The notes under the pieces: model-generated
What the model was told of the DNA's origin: nothing
Database searches by the model: none
Seen by the model: only the letters and a program-made list of their open reading frames with translations
Assembly: GCF_900044055.2 (NCBI RefSeq)
Contig: NZ_FCOX02000002.1
Location: 302,932 to 366,931 of the forward strand
Length of the DNA stretch: 64,000 nucleotides
Direction of reading: 5' to 3'
Source of the DNA: Caballeronia calidae
Lineage (GTDB): Bacteria; Pseudomonadota; Gammaproteobacteria; Burkholderiales; Burkholderiaceae
Translations under genes and position numbers: made by a program
In this document: positions 26,669-36,607 of the stretch, piece by piece
Position numbering within the stretch: position 1 is the first letter of the stretch
How the letters are laid out: each line of letters begins with the position of its first letter

Positions 26669-27601
26669 TTACATCGCATTCGACATTGCCTCGTGCTCGG
26701 AATTGTTCGCCCCGATCAGTTCCGGCATGAGCGCCCATACTTCCGCGCGCAAATACTCTTCGAAGTCCTCGCGCACTTCGGGATGACGCAGCGCGAACTG
26801 CACCGTCGCCTTCAGATAGCCAAGCTTGCTGCCGCAGTCGAAACGCGTGCCGTAATAGCGATAACCGAGAATCTGCTCGACCGCGAGAAGCGAGCCGATT
26901 GCATCGGTCAGTTGAATCTCACCGCCTACGTTGGGCTTCGTGTTGCGCAAGTGCTCGAAGATGCTCGGCATCAGCACATAACGCCCGACCACGCCGAGAT
27001 TCAAGGGCGCGAGCGCGGGCTGCGGCTTCTCGACGATGCCCGACATCTTGATGACGTCCTCTTCCCACTCGCGCCCTTCGATCACGCCATACGATGCACT
27101 GTCTTCACGCGCGATGCGCTCCACGCCGATCACCGAGCTATGGTAATGATCGAAGACTTCGATGAGCTGCTTCATCACGGGCTGCGCGCCGTGCAGCAAG
27201 TCATCCGCGAGAATGACCGCGAATGGCTCGCCGCCGACGAGACGCTCCGCGCACAGTACAGCATGACCCAGGCCGAGCGCTTCGGGCTGGCGCACGTAAA
27301 AGCAATCGACATTCGCGGGCTTGATGCTGCGCACCGCATCGAGCAACACGGCCTTGTTGCGCGCTTCGAGCTCCGCTTCCAGCTCGTACGACTTGTCGAA
27401 ATGATCCTCGATCGCGCGCTTGCCGCGGCCCGTGACGAAGATCATCTCCGTCATGCCGGCCGCAATGGCCTCTTCCACCGCGTATTGAATGAGCGGCTTG
27501 TCGACCACGGGCAGCATTTCCTTCGGGCTGGCTTTGGTCGCCGGTAAAAAGCGTGTGCCGAGACCCGCGACTGGAAACACCGCCTTGGTCACCTTAAGCA
27601 T
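26669..27601 (-). CDS. galU: UTP-glucose-1-phosphate uridylyltransferase
   Basis: A 310-residue nucleotidyltransferase making UDP-glucose from UTP and glucose-1-phosphate. Seen: 'VFPVAGLGTRFLPATKASPKEML' as the nucleotide loop (split by the catalytic Arg/Lys), 'VDKPLIQYAVEEA', 'FAVILADDLL' (metal-binding Asp) and 'GIVEKP'. The start at 27601 has GGAGGGAG upstream. It sits at the left end of the exopolysaccharide locus and corresponds by position to bceT of the cepacian clusters. UDP-Glc feeds BceB priming and BceC oxidation. Confidence 0.93.
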   Translation of the reverse strand: MLKVTKAVFPVAGLGTRFLPATKASPKEMLPVVDKPLIQYAVEEAIAAGMTEMIFVTGRGKRAIEDHFDKSYELEAELEARNKAVLLDAVRSIKPANVDCFYVRQPEALGLGHAVLCAERLVGGEPFAVILADDLLHGAQPVMKQLIEVFDHYHSSVIGVERIAREDSASYGVIEGREWEEDVIKMSGIVEKPQPALAPLNLGVVGRYVLMPSIFEHLRNTKPNVGGEIQLTDAIGSLLAVEQILGYRYYGTRFDCGSKLGYLKATVQFALRHPEVREDFEEYLRAEVWALMPELIGANNSEHEAMSNAM

Positions 27602-27694
27602 GACTGCTCCCTCCAGATCGAAACCGGTAATTGAAGTGGCCCCCGCCTTGATGAAATCCGGCACTGCCGGCCGGTTTGATCGATCGCTTTAGTG

Positions 27695-27847
27695 TTATTC
27701 CGCTTCTTCCATCTGGGGCGCGGAAATGCGATTCGAACCGAGCTCGCGAAACGGACTCAACGGGTCGTTTCGCAATGCGTCGCGATAAGCCGACGCAGCC
27801 ACGAGAACCAGCAACACCGCCATGCCGGCGATTGCATGCATATCCAT
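27695..27847 (-). CDS. Putative 50-residue membrane protein
   Basis: A short minus-strand frame, ATG at 27847 and TAA at 27695. It encodes a hydrophobic helix ('IAGMAVLLVLVAASAY') followed by a polar acidic tail ('RISAPQMEEAE'). GGA lies nine bases ahead of the ATG. The layout, one N-terminal helix and a soluble tail, is typical of genuine small membrane proteins, but no family is recognised. It precedes galU by 93 bases on the same strand. Confidence 0.4.
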   Translation of the reverse strand: MDMHAIAGMAVLLVLVAASAYRDALRNDPLSPFRELGSNRISAPQMEEAE

Positions 27848-28000
27848 GATCGACATCCATTCGGCGTTTAGACGAGAATCAAACGTATCAGAAAAAAATC
27901 GATAAATAATCTGCGGAGCGAACGCGAATTTTTTAGTTGTGCACCGGAAAAATGCCTGCTCTAAGATGCGCTGATCCTATCTCGCGGGCCTTGCTTTCCG

Positions 28001-29134
28001 ATGAGCGATTCTTCCGTATTCGCGGCATCCACCGCGCGTGAATCGAGTGCAATGCTCGATGACAAAGATGTGGCAATCAACGCATGGCGCGGTATCGCCG
28101 CGCTGCTCGTCGCCTATTTTCATTGCCGCCAGGTGACGTGGATCGGCATGCACCAGTTTCATCGCATGTCGCCCGCGATGGATGCGAATACCGTCATCAG
28201 CTATCTGACCTTCCCGATAGCATGGGGCTCGGCGGGCGTGCCGATATTCTTCGTCATCAGCGGCTATTGCATTCATCGCGCGATGGCGCGGAAGTTGATC
28301 GCGAATCCATCGGCGCCGCTCGATAGCGGCAATTTCCTGCTACGCAGGTTTGCACGCATCTATCCGGTGCTGCTGGCCGCGTTGTTATTGACGCTGGCGC
28401 TCGATTCCCTCAGCACGACCTTCCTGCCCGTCAGCCGGAAGATCAATCCGTTCGATGTCCACGCGTTCGCCGTCAACCTGCTTTCCTTGCAAGGCATCGC
28501 GGGCAAGACGTTCGGTTCCAACGGCGCGCTCTGGACGCTCTCCATCGAAATGCAGTTCTATCTCGTCTATCCGTTACTGATTGCGTTGCGGCGGCGGATC
28601 GGCATGCGTGATGTGCTGATCTTCGTGGGCCTCGTGAACATCGCGTCCGCGCTGCTGTTGGAGCGGCATCAGATAATCGTGTTCACGTCTTACTGGTTTG
28701 CCTGGACGATCGGCGCATGGATCGCCGAAGCAAAAGCGCTCGGCACGCGTGCGTGGCCTCGCATGGGTATCGCCGCGTCAATGATCGCGCTGGCGGGATG
28801 TGCCGCGTTCAGTCTCGCGCAATATGCGGCGTTTCAGCTTTGGGCCATCGCATTCGCCGTGTATCTCTTCTCGGCGCTCGACAAACCCTGGCGCGATACA
28901 TTGGCGGTGCGTGGCCTGTCGTGGCTGGGCGAATTCAGCTTCTCGCTCTATGTCGTGCATCTGCCGGTATTCGTGCTGCTTGCGTCCGTGTTCTTTCGCT
29001 CGGCGTTGCAGACTCAGATATGGGCTTCGATTGCCTTTACCGCCGTTGCGGTCGGCGTCGCCTTCGTTTTCTACTTCCTCGTGGAGCGGCCCGCGATGAT
29101 GTGGTCCGCCGCGCTCAAGCGCACGCGGCGCTGA
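28001..29134 (+). CDS. O-acyltransferase, acyltransferase-3 (OafA/YrhL) family
   Basis: A 377-residue integral membrane protein with about ten helices. Helix 1 carries the family Arg and His ('NAWRGIAALLVAYFHCRQ'); 'PIFFVISGYCIHRAM' and 'LRRFARIYPVLL' are further marks. Such enzymes transfer acetyl or other acyl groups to exported sugars. Position matches bceS of the cepacian locus. It is on the plus strand, convergent with the glycosyltransferase at 29147 (12-base gap), and is preceded by an AT-rich segment with a T-tract motif. Confidence 0.88.
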   Translation: MSDSSVFAASTARESSAMLDDKDVAINAWRGIAALLVAYFHCRQVTWIGMHQFHRMSPAMDANTVISYLTFPIAWGSAGVPIFFVISGYCIHRAMARKLIANPSAPLDSGNFLLRRFARIYPVLLAALLLTLALDSLSTTFLPVSRKINPFDVHAFAVNLLSLQGIAGKTFGSNGALWTLSIEMQFYLVYPLLIALRRRIGMRDVLIFVGLVNIASALLLERHQIIVFTSYWFAWTIGAWIAEAKALGTRAWPRMGIAASMIALAGCAAFSLAQYAAFQLWAIAFAVYLFSALDKPWRDTLAVRGLSWLGEFSFSLYVVHLPVFVLLASVFFRSALQTQIWASIAFTAVAVGVAFVFYFLVERPAMMWSAALKRTRR

Positions 29135-29146
29135 GCGCGCCGGCCC

Positions 29147-31618
29147 TCATCCGCGCTTGCGCGCTCTTTGCGCCACATCGGTCAGGATCTTTTCGACGCT
29201 TTCGACATATCGTTGCGTCCCGAAGCGGCTCGTCGCATTGACATAACCCTGCTCGACGAGCCGCTCCCGCAACGGCGCATTGCCCTTCAGCCTTTCGAGT
29301 ACGCGCGCGAGCTCGGCGGCATCGCCCGGCGAGCAAAGAATGCCGTTCTCGCCATCCTCGACAATATCCATCACGCCGCCCGCGCGCGACGCGACCACTG
29401 GCCGCTTCGACAGCATGCCTTCGATGATCACGCGGCCGAACGGCTCCGGCATGATCGACGTATGCGTGACGATATCGACCGCCTTCATGCACGCGGCGAT
29501 ATCGTCCTGAAAGCCGAGGAAATGCACGCGATCCGCGAGATCGTGTTCGAGGACGAAGGCCCGCAGCTCGGCTTCGTAATCGTTCTCGCCGAATAACGCG
29601 GCGCCTACGAGGACCGCATGCATGTCAGGACACTCACGCAGCGCTTCGAGCAGCACGTGCTGGCCCTTCCATCGCGCGAGCCGGCTGAAGCATCCGACGA
29701 GAAACGCATCTTGCGGCAAGCCGAAGCGCGCGCGCAGTTCATGTTGCCCGACCGATTCCAGATTCGCGAAAGGCTCCGCCGATATGCCGTTGAACACCAC
29801 GTCGAGCCGCTCTTCGCGCAAACGCGTAAGCGCGGTCACCGCCGCCGCCGATGCCGTCGAATTGGCGATCACATGCTCCAGCATCAGTTTCGTGCACCAC
29901 TTGATGATGGCAAGCTGCGTGCGGCCGAAATGCTCCTCGCTGACGATATCGCGCAAATGCCATACGACAGGCCTGCGTGAGATCAGCCCCGCGATCGCGC
30001 CGATCACCATGGCGCGCTGCGTATTGACGTAAATGACGTCGGCGTTGCGCGACTTTTCGAGCGTGCCGCGCAAGAGCCTGAGCACGCCGCGAAGCATGCC
30101 CGCGCCGGGACGCGCCTTGCCGTCCTTGCGCAGATCGCCGAGCGATTTGCCATCCAGCACGTCGACTTTCACGCCGACCGCTTCGAGCGCGATACGAAAC
30201 GGACCATCGTCGAAGAGCACGGTCTGCACGTCGCCGCGCATGTTCTTCACGACTTCGAGCATCGACAACTCCGCGCCGCCCAGTGCGCCGCTCTGATCGA
30301 CCGCGAGCACGCGCAGGTCGCTTTGCGGTTCGTCCTTGACCGGTGCAAGCGGCTTTTCTTCGTCAGGCAAGGGCGGCAAGACGAACTGCGGCGCGATGCG
30401 CGCCACATGCGCGCGCAATTCCTCGCGAAAGCGCGCATTCGAAAATCGCTCGGCGTTCGCGCGGCAATCGGCGGGCGTGAACGTGAACACGCCGGTCTCG
30501 AATGCATCGACGACATCAACGATCGCTTCGGGCGTCTGCGTCGGAAAGAACATGCCGGTGGGTTGCAGGCTCGATACATCGCGCACCGTTTCGAGCGCGC
30601 CCCCCTTGCCGAACGCGATCACGGGTGTGCCGCACGCCTGCGCTTCCACGACCGATATGCCGAAGTCTTCCTCCGCGGCAAACACGAACGCTTTTGCGCG
30701 GCGCATCCGGTCATGCAACACGGAGAACGGTTGATAACCCATGATCTCGACATTAGGCGTCGCCCTGGCGCGAATCTTCGCCATCTCGGGACCATCGCCG
30801 ATCACGACCAGCTTGCGCTCCGGCATGCGCGCGAATGCTTTGACGATCAGATCGATCTTCTTGTACGGCACCATGCGCGATGCGGTGAGATAGAAATCCT
30901 CCTTGTCCGCGCATGGCTCGAACGAAGCCACATCGACCGGCGGAAAGATCACCTTCGAAGACCGCCGATACACCTTGTGAATGCGCCGCGCAATGAACTC
31001 CGAATTGGCGATGAAATGATTCACCGAATTGGACGTTCGGATATCCCAGTTGCGCATGTAATGCAGAATGAGCCGCGCAAAAAGCGACTTTGCGCCCGCC
31101 GTCAGATTCGATTGCTGAAGATATTGATGCTGCAAGTCCCACGCATAGCGTATCGGCGAATGTACATAGCTCACGTGAACCTGATCGGGTCCGGTGAGCA
31201 CGCCCTTGGCCACCGCATGACTGCTGGAGATCACGAGGTCATAGCCAGAGAGGTCGAGTTGCTCGATGGCGAGCGGCATCAGCGGAAGATATGCGCGATA
31301 GCGCTTCTTCGCGAAGGGCAGGTTCTGGATGAACGAGGTTGCCGCGCGCTTGCCGTGCAGGAACGAGCGATCTTCCAGAAAATCGACGACGCTGAAGATA
31401 TCCGCATCCGGAAAGCACGTGATGATCTGCTCCAGCACACGCTCGGCGCCCGCGTAGGTGACGAGCCAGTCGTGCACGATCGCGACGCGCGGCATGTCGT
31501 CATCGACCGACGTGCCGCGCTCGCGGTCTGTCGCGGGCGTCGTTGCGGGCGCGTCATCGCGCAGAAAGTGACGGTTTTTTGCGCGTCCGATGAACGCGTC
31601 TTCGAATTCCAATGTCAT
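29147..31618 (-). CDS. bceR: Bifunctional glycosyltransferase, two GT4-type halves (BceR-like)
   Basis: An 823-residue cytosolic protein made of two GT-B glycosyltransferase units. The N-terminal half (about 42-410) begins 'PRVAIVHDWLVTYAGAERV' with an E-x7-E-type region in 'DFGISVVEAQACGTPVIAF'. The C-terminal half (about 435-823) begins 'LRVLAVDQSGALGGAELSML' and has 'EPFGRVIIEGMLSKRPVVAS'. Each half should add one sugar of the repeat unit. The start at 31618 overlaps the flippase stop (ATGA), so about 40 extra N-terminal residues precede the first domain. It corresponds to bceR of cepacian clusters. Confidence 0.85.
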   Translation of the reverse strand: MTLEFEDAFIGRAKNRHFLRDDAPATTPATDRERGTSVDDDMPRVAIVHDWLVTYAGAERVLEQIITCFPDADIFSVVDFLEDRSFLHGKRAATSFIQNLPFAKKRYRAYLPLMPLAIEQLDLSGYDLVISSSHAVAKGVLTGPDQVHVSYVHSPIRYAWDLQHQYLQQSNLTAGAKSLFARLILHYMRNWDIRTSNSVNHFIANSEFIARRIHKVYRRSSKVIFPPVDVASFEPCADKEDFYLTASRMVPYKKIDLIVKAFARMPERKLVVIGDGPEMAKIRARATPNVEIMGYQPFSVLHDRMRRAKAFVFAAEEDFGISVVEAQACGTPVIAFGKGGALETVRDVSSLQPTGMFFPTQTPEAIVDVVDAFETGVFTFTPADCRANAERFSNARFREELRAHVARIAPQFVLPPLPDEEKPLAPVKDEPQSDLRVLAVDQSGALGGAELSMLEVVKNMRGDVQTVLFDDGPFRIALEAVGVKVDVLDGKSLGDLRKDGKARPGAGMLRGVLRLLRGTLEKSRNADVIYVNTQRAMVIGAIAGLISRRPVVWHLRDIVSEEHFGRTQLAIIKWCTKLMLEHVIANSTASAAAVTALTRLREERLDVVFNGISAEPFANLESVGQHELRARFGLPQDAFLVGCFSRLARWKGQHVLLEALRECPDMHAVLVGAALFGENDYEAELRAFVLEHDLADRVHFLGFQDDIAACMKAVDIVTHTSIMPEPFGRVIIEGMLSKRPVVASRAGGVMDIVEDGENGILCSPGDAAELARVLERLKGNAPLRERLVEQGYVNATSRFGTQRYVESVEKILTDVAQRARKRG

Positions 31619-33114
31619 GCGTCACTCCTCGCCTTCAGATGTGATTGAATGCGTTCGATGAACTTTTGCGTGAGAGCCGACGCCAGCGCGCGCACTGCGG
31701 GACGCGTCAGCAGCGACCATTCCACGTTGGCGAGCGCAAGCAACAGCGCTGCCGCGATCGTCTGAACCGGGTGATTCACCGCGTCGATCAGATAAGCGAG
31801 CACGAGGCCCGCAATCAGAAACGCGAGATGCGCGAGCATGTCCAGGGCGATCGGCTTTGCGCGAACGCGTGACATCCATAGCAACACCGTATAGTCGACC
31901 AGCGAGCGCAATGCGACGACGCTCGCGGCGCCCACAGGACCGAATCTCTCGATGCCGTACCAGAGCAGCGCGACGAAGAACGGCAACTGACAAAGCCCCG
32001 CACGCGCGGCCGTCGCCGGATCGATCTGCGATTGAATCAGGATGCGCGTGACGCTCGCCTGGCCGACGAGCCACACCGCGATGACGAGAATGCGTCCCAC
32101 GGGTGCGCTCGCAACCGCGAGATCGGACCCGATCCATACATGCAGGAACGGTTCGAGCGCGAGCATGGCAAAGAGCGCAAGCGGCGTGAATACGCCGTTC
32201 AGGAACTGGAGTGATGTCGCGACCATGCTGTGAGCATCGCCGCGTTCAATAGCAGAAAGACGCGGGAAAAGTGTGCGCACCATGGCGTTGGGGAACATGT
32301 TCAGGCGCGTGACGAGATTCTGGGGCACCGTGTAATACGTGACGAAGCGTGCGCCGAGATGCGCGCCGAGCAGAACGCGATCGAGGGAATCGGTGAGCAT
32401 CGTCGTGATCGACGATACGAGCATCCATCCGCCGAAGCGGAACAGTCCGCCCGCTACGCGGCGTTGCGGCCAATCCACGCGGCGAATGCCGAGCAGTCTG
32501 AAGCTCGCTCTTGCGAGCAAGAGCGCAGCGAGCAGACGCGCGACAACGGCCGCCGCGATCACCGTCTGCAGATTCGGCGCGATAAAGCATGCCGCGCCCA
32601 ACGGCAACAACTGAAAGAGAAACGTGCCGACGGTCTGATTCGCGTTATAAACGCCGAAGCGCTCCATCGCGTTGATCGCGCCCGCGAAGACCCAGGACAC
32701 GTTTGCAATCGGAATCGCGAGCGCGAGCCAGGGCAACGCGCGATAAACCTCATGCTGCAATGCAGGCGCCGAATGCGCGACATACGCCGTATAGAGAAAC
32801 GCGCCGAAGTAGATCGAGAGGCCTCCGATCACGCCGGTCGCGAAGTTGAGCCACACGGCGCTCCAGAACACGCGCGCGCGTCGATCGGCATCGCCCGCCG
32901 CGTGTGCCTTCGCGATCTGATGTTGCGCGGCCATGCTCATGCCGAGATCGAGAATGCTGAAATAGCCGATGAGCGTCCACACGAGACTGATCACGCCATA
33001 ACGCTCCACGCCCACGAGCCGGATATACGCCGGCACGGTCGCAAGCGATACGAATGTCGGCAGAATCAACCCGATGAAGTTGATCGCCACGTTTCTGACC
33101 ATGTCTTTTTCCAC
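31615..33114 (-). CDS. bceQ: Polysaccharide repeat-unit flippase (Wzx/MATE-like)
   Basis: A 499-residue membrane protein of the MOP flippase superfamily, about 12-14 helices: 'NFIGLILPTFVSLATVPAYIRLVG' opens helix 1, 'GVISLVWTLIGYFSILDLGMS' covers helix 2. It should flip the undecaprenyl-linked oligosaccharide to the periplasm. A GTG start at 33114 is chosen because GAGGAG lies four to five bases upstream; the ATG at 33102 lacks correct spacing. It starts 16 bases after bceP and overlaps bceR by four bases, so the three are one transcript. The symbol is by synteny. Confidence 0.85.
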   Translation of the reverse strand: MEKDMVRNVAINFIGLILPTFVSLATVPAYIRLVGVERYGVISLVWTLIGYFSILDLGMSMAAQHQIAKAHAAGDADRRARVFWSAVWLNFATGVIGGLSIYFGAFLYTAYVAHSAPALQHEVYRALPWLALAIPIANVSWVFAGAINAMERFGVYNANQTVGTFLFQLLPLGAACFIAPNLQTVIAAAVVARLLAALLLARASFRLLGIRRVDWPQRRVAGGLFRFGGWMLVSSITTMLTDSLDRVLLGAHLGARFVTYYTVPQNLVTRLNMFPNAMVRTLFPRLSAIERGDAHSMVATSLQFLNGVFTPLALFAMLALEPFLHVWIGSDLAVASAPVGRILVIAVWLVGQASVTRILIQSQIDPATAARAGLCQLPFFVALLWYGIERFGPVGAASVVALRSLVDYTVLLWMSRVRAKPIALDMLAHLAFLIAGLVLAYLIDAVNHPVQTIAAALLLALANVEWSLLTRPAVRALASALTQKFIERIQSHLKARSDA

Positions 33115-33130
33115 GACTCTCCTCGCACAC

Positions 33131-35392
33131 TCAGGACTTCGGTGTCCAGCGGTACATCATCACCTTGCCGCGCGCGTCTTCTTCGACGAACACGAGGTAT
33201 TCGCCATTGCTGCGCCGATGCGCGCTCACACCATTGGGCACATCCACCCAGCCCGATGCGCGCCCCACTTCCGGACCCGGCTCGATCACGCCGACTTCCT
33301 TGCCCGAATCCTTGTCATAGACGTGCACGTCGCCGACCGGCTCGACCGCGAATACGTATTGCCCTTCCATCGTTACGCCGATGACCGTCGAAAGAGGCTT
33401 TGCCTGCGTGTCCCAGGGAAGATCGATCGAATAGCGTATGCGCGGATCGCTCGACCAATGGTCGTAGCGCACCAATCGACGCCCGACTTCCTTCCAGTAG
33501 CGGCGGTCATAAGGCGCATCGGATGTGTAGCCCGTCACATACATCGTGTCCGATTCCGCGTCGTACACGGCACGCCGCAATTCCGTGAAGGGCGCCGGAA
33601 TCGCATACGTCTGCAGGTTCGCGTAGTCGTAAGTGGGATTGCCTTGCTTGTCGATGCCGCCGTAGCGCAAGCGATGAATACCCTTCACATCGCTCGTGCG
33701 CCAGATATCGCCTTTTGTATCGACCCACCATCCCCAGCCGCCGGTAACGAGCGCCGTGCCCGGATTGCGCGTGAACTCGCGGGCATCGAAGCGACCGTCA
33801 CCATTCAGATCGCGCCACATCCATTCGCCGCCTTCGGGCCGATTCGGTATGTTCTGAACGGGAACCGGCCGCCCCGCGATAACGCCCGATGGAATCGCGA
33901 GTTCGCCGTCGCGCTTTTCGTCGAAGCGATAGATCTTCAGGTGATCCGCGTACATGTCTGTCAAGTACAGGAACGTTCGGCCTTCGAGCCTGCGTGCTAT
34001 CGGGAGGCCGGGCCACTGATCGGCGTGGAAGACAGGATCGTCCGGATACTTGAAGCGCCCCGACAGAAACCCGGCGTATGTCCACTCCTGCCCCGCGGGT
34101 TTCGACAAGTCCAGTTCGAAGCGCTTGTTGCCCGTATAAACGCTGTCGGGCCTGCCCGGATCCATCCACGCGCCATCGACGAACAGCAAACCCTGCATCT
34201 GCCAGCGCAACGCGCCGCCCGGCGAATAGCTTTCGAGTGTTGCGCCGAGTCCCGCGCCGATCGGACCATCATGAACGCCAATGCCATTCGTCGACACATA
34301 TACGTTGCCGACCGCATCCACGCCGACGCCCGTCAGTCCGTTGAAGCGCTTAGGCCCGGGCTTGCCGGCAATGCCCGAGAAGATGCCGCCGCGCTCGCCC
34401 AACGCGCCCGATTCGCGATATGCGCTGCCTTCCTTGGTGAAGAAGAGCACTTGCTGGCGCGGTCCGTTATCGGCGATCAACAAGCGTCCTTGTTGGTCCA
34501 GCGCGATATCCGCCGCGACGCTGTTCTCCTGGAGACGCGGCGCATCGTCAAGAAGCCTGCCCGAAGCGCTGTAATGCGCGATGCGCGGATTGTCGCCGTG
34601 ACTCTCGACGATCGCCCACAACGACCCGTCCGATGCGAGCGCGATGCGTCCCGGCTGCGGCGCGCTCCATTGCGCCTGCTTTTCCATCGATTGCGCGCCG
34701 TAGCGCTCGATGCGGTCCTGTGCCGTGTTCGCCACGTACAACAGCGAATCGCTTGCGGCCAGCCCGCCGATTTCCTGAGGCGCGTCGCCGGGCGCATCGT
34801 CGATCGTCAGGAAGCTGCGGGCGAGCATCGCGCGCGGATCTTTATCGCCTGCCAGCGCTTGTTTCGCGACGCCGCCATCGAACGGAGCGGGACGCTTCAC
34901 ATCGTCGATATCGCGTCGCGAAACGCCTATCCAATGCCGGCCCGAAGGTGGCCAGACGCCCTCCTTCACGAGGTGCCCTTTCTCGTTGCCGACGCCGGTC
35001 GCGATGAACACATGATGCGAATTCACCGCCACCGCATTGCCGCCCGATCCGCCCCAGCCATGCGTGCCGCCCGCGAAGCCGAGCATCTTTCCGTCGCGAT
35101 ACACGCTGGCTTCCGCGCCGCTCTCGTCCCACGGCGAATTGGTGAAGACGCGTCCGTCCGGCGCGACCGCGATGGCTGTGATGTTGATCTGCGTCCACGT
35201 GCCATCGCCGAAACCGGATGTATTGCCGATCCACGACGATTTCGCGTCGAGCACGCGCACCGGCGCCGCTTCGACATTGGTCGCAGCCAGCGCGAAGCCG
35301 ATGCACCAACATGTGCAAGCCAATCCCAACGAGACGATGCGCCGCAAGTTTCCCTCCAGAGTGCCGATCAAGCAGCCACGTTCCGAAGCCAT
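33131..35392 (-). CDS. bceP: Secreted beta-propeller (NHL/SMP-30-like) protein of the EPS locus (BceP-like)
   Basis: A 753-residue exported protein. The signal sequence is long ('RRIVSLGLACTCWCIGFALA', mature from about 'NVEAAP'). The rest is built of repeated blades of the form 'xIAVAPDGRVF', 'RIALASDGSLW', 'DIALDQQGRLLIAD' and 'GVGVDAVGNVYVS', as in NHL/SGL propellers. A loop 'DLNGDGRFDAREF' matches the EF-hand/dockerin calcium pattern. No catalytic motif is recognised. It is first in the bceP-bceQ-bceR transcript and divergent from gmd. A role in modifying or anchoring the polymer is possible but unproven. The symbol is by synteny. Confidence 0.75.
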   Translation of the reverse strand: MASERGCLIGTLEGNLRRIVSLGLACTCWCIGFALAATNVEAAPVRVLDAKSSWIGNTSGFGDGTWTQINITAIAVAPDGRVFTNSPWDESGAEASVYRDGKMLGFAGGTHGWGGSGGNAVAVNSHHVFIATGVGNEKGHLVKEGVWPPSGRHWIGVSRRDIDDVKRPAPFDGGVAKQALAGDKDPRAMLARSFLTIDDAPGDAPQEIGGLAASDSLLYVANTAQDRIERYGAQSMEKQAQWSAPQPGRIALASDGSLWAIVESHGDNPRIAHYSASGRLLDDAPRLQENSVAADIALDQQGRLLIADNGPRQQVLFFTKEGSAYRESGALGERGGIFSGIAGKPGPKRFNGLTGVGVDAVGNVYVSTNGIGVHDGPIGAGLGATLESYSPGGALRWQMQGLLFVDGAWMDPGRPDSVYTGNKRFELDLSKPAGQEWTYAGFLSGRFKYPDDPVFHADQWPGLPIARRLEGRTFLYLTDMYADHLKIYRFDEKRDGELAIPSGVIAGRPVPVQNIPNRPEGGEWMWRDLNGDGRFDAREFTRNPGTALVTGGWGWWVDTKGDIWRTSDVKGIHRLRYGGIDKQGNPTYDYANLQTYAIPAPFTELRRAVYDAESDTMYVTGYTSDAPYDRRYWKEVGRRLVRYDHWSSDPRIRYSIDLPWDTQAKPLSTVIGVTMEGQYVFAVEPVGDVHVYDKDSGKEVGVIEPGPEVGRASGWVDVPNGVSAHRRSNGEYLVFVEEDARGKVMMYRWTPKS

Positions 35393-35556
35393 CGAGGTTA
35401 GAGGCCAAATAAAACCAAAAAAACCAAAATTAATTTCCCGATTTTTTAAAGCGCTCGCATCGTTGATGCGTGACGCGTGACCATCATCGGCGCGGATATT
35501 TTTCCGTTTTCTTTTCCCTAGAATCGGTTCACGACATCATCGACGAGGCATAACTC

Positions 35557-36600
35557 ATGGCCACTCAACGCAAAGCGATCATCACGGGCGTATCGGGACA
35601 GGACGGCGCGTATCTCGCCAAGCTATTGCTCGACAAAGGTTATGAAGTGGTCGGCACCTATCGGCGCACGAGCTCGGTGAACTTCTGGCGCATCGCGGAA
35701 CTGGGCATCGACCGTCATCCGAAGCTCAGGCTCGTCGAGCACGATCTGACGGACCTCGGCTCGAATCTTCGGCTGCTCGAAACCGCCGAAGCCAGCGAGC
35801 TGTATAACCTCGCGGCGCAAAGCTTCGTCGGGGTATCGTTCGATCAGCCGACGACCACCGCCGGCGTCACTGGCCTGGGCGCGCTCAATCTGCTGGAAGC
35901 GATCCGCGTAATCGATCCGGCGATCCGCTACTACCAGGCATCGACATCCGAAATGTTCGGCAAGGTGCAAGCGATTCCGCAATGCGAGGAAACACCTTTC
36001 TATCCGCGCAGTCCTTATGGCGTCGCGAAGCTCTTCGCGCACTGGACGACGATCAACTATCGCGAGTCGTACAACATCTTCGGATGCAGCGGCATTCTGT
36101 TCAATCACGAATCGCCGTTGCGGGGACGCGAGTTCGTCACGCGCAAGATCACGGACACCGTCGCGAAGATTCGTCTCGGCAAGGAAGAACTGCTCGAACT
36201 CGGCAATCTCGATGCGAAGCGCGACTGGGGGTTCGCCGCCGAGTATGTCGAAGGCATGTGGCGCATGCTTCAGGCAAGCGAGCCGGATACCTATGTGCTC
36301 GCGACGAACCGCACCGAGACGGTGCGCGATTTCGTGCACATGGCGTTCAGCGCGGCGGGCTATCAACTCGAATGGACGGGCAAAGGCGAGCGCGAGCGCG
36401 GCATCGATGTCGCGACGGGCCGTACGCTGGTGCGCGTGAACCCGAAGTTCTATCGGCCGGCGGAAGTCGAACTTCTTATCGGCAGCGCGGAAAAAGCGCG
36501 CGAGAAACTCGGCTGGGCGCCGACGACGACTCTCGAAACGCTGTGCAGGATGATGGTCGACGCCGACCTGATGCGCAACGAACTTCAGCCGACCTTCTGA
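35557..36600 (+). CDS. bceN: GDP-mannose 4,6-dehydratase
   Basis: A 347-residue extended SDR that turns GDP-D-mannose into GDP-4-keto-6-deoxy-D-mannose. Seen: NADP-binding '[12 protein letters not shown]' (Gly11, Gly14, Gly17), active-site 'STSEMFG' and Tyr154-x-x-x-Lys158 ('YGVAK'), and 'NHESPLRG', a GMD signature. It uses the GDP-Man made by BceA and passes product to the reductase seven bases downstream, supplying GDP-rhamnose for the repeat unit. It has an AT-rich leader. Confidence 0.93.
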   Translation: MATQRKAIITGVSGQDGAYLAKLLLDKGYEVVGTYRRTSSVNFWRIAELGIDRHPKLRLVEHDLTDLGSNLRLLETAEASELYNLAAQSFVGVSFDQPTTTAGVTGLGALNLLEAIRVIDPAIRYYQASTSEMFGKVQAIPQCEETPFYPRSPYGVAKLFAHWTTINYRESYNIFGCSGILFNHESPLRGREFVTRKITDTVAKIRLGKEELLELGNLDAKRDWGFAAEYVEGMWRMLQASEPDTYVLATNRTETVRDFVHMAFSAAGYQLEWTGKGERERGIDVATGRTLVRVNPKFYRPAEVELLIGSAEKAREKLGWAPTTTLETLCRMMVDADLMRNELQPTF

Positions 36601-36607
36601 GCGCGCG

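Noticed and set aside
27594..27860. 88-codon minus-strand frame overlapping the galU start
   Set aside because: Gly/Arg-rich and inconsistent with the hydrophobic 50-residue frame on the same strand, which is the better candidate.
27944..27957. GG-N10-GC spacing resembling a sigma-54 promoter before the acyltransferase
   Set aside because: Only the invariant GG and GC match; the -24 element otherwise fits poorly. A similar near-match in the bceA-bceB gap has the wrong spacing (N9 or N13).
33074..35401. 775-codon plus-strand frame
   Set aside because: Antisense to the beta-propeller gene; composition typical of a shadow.
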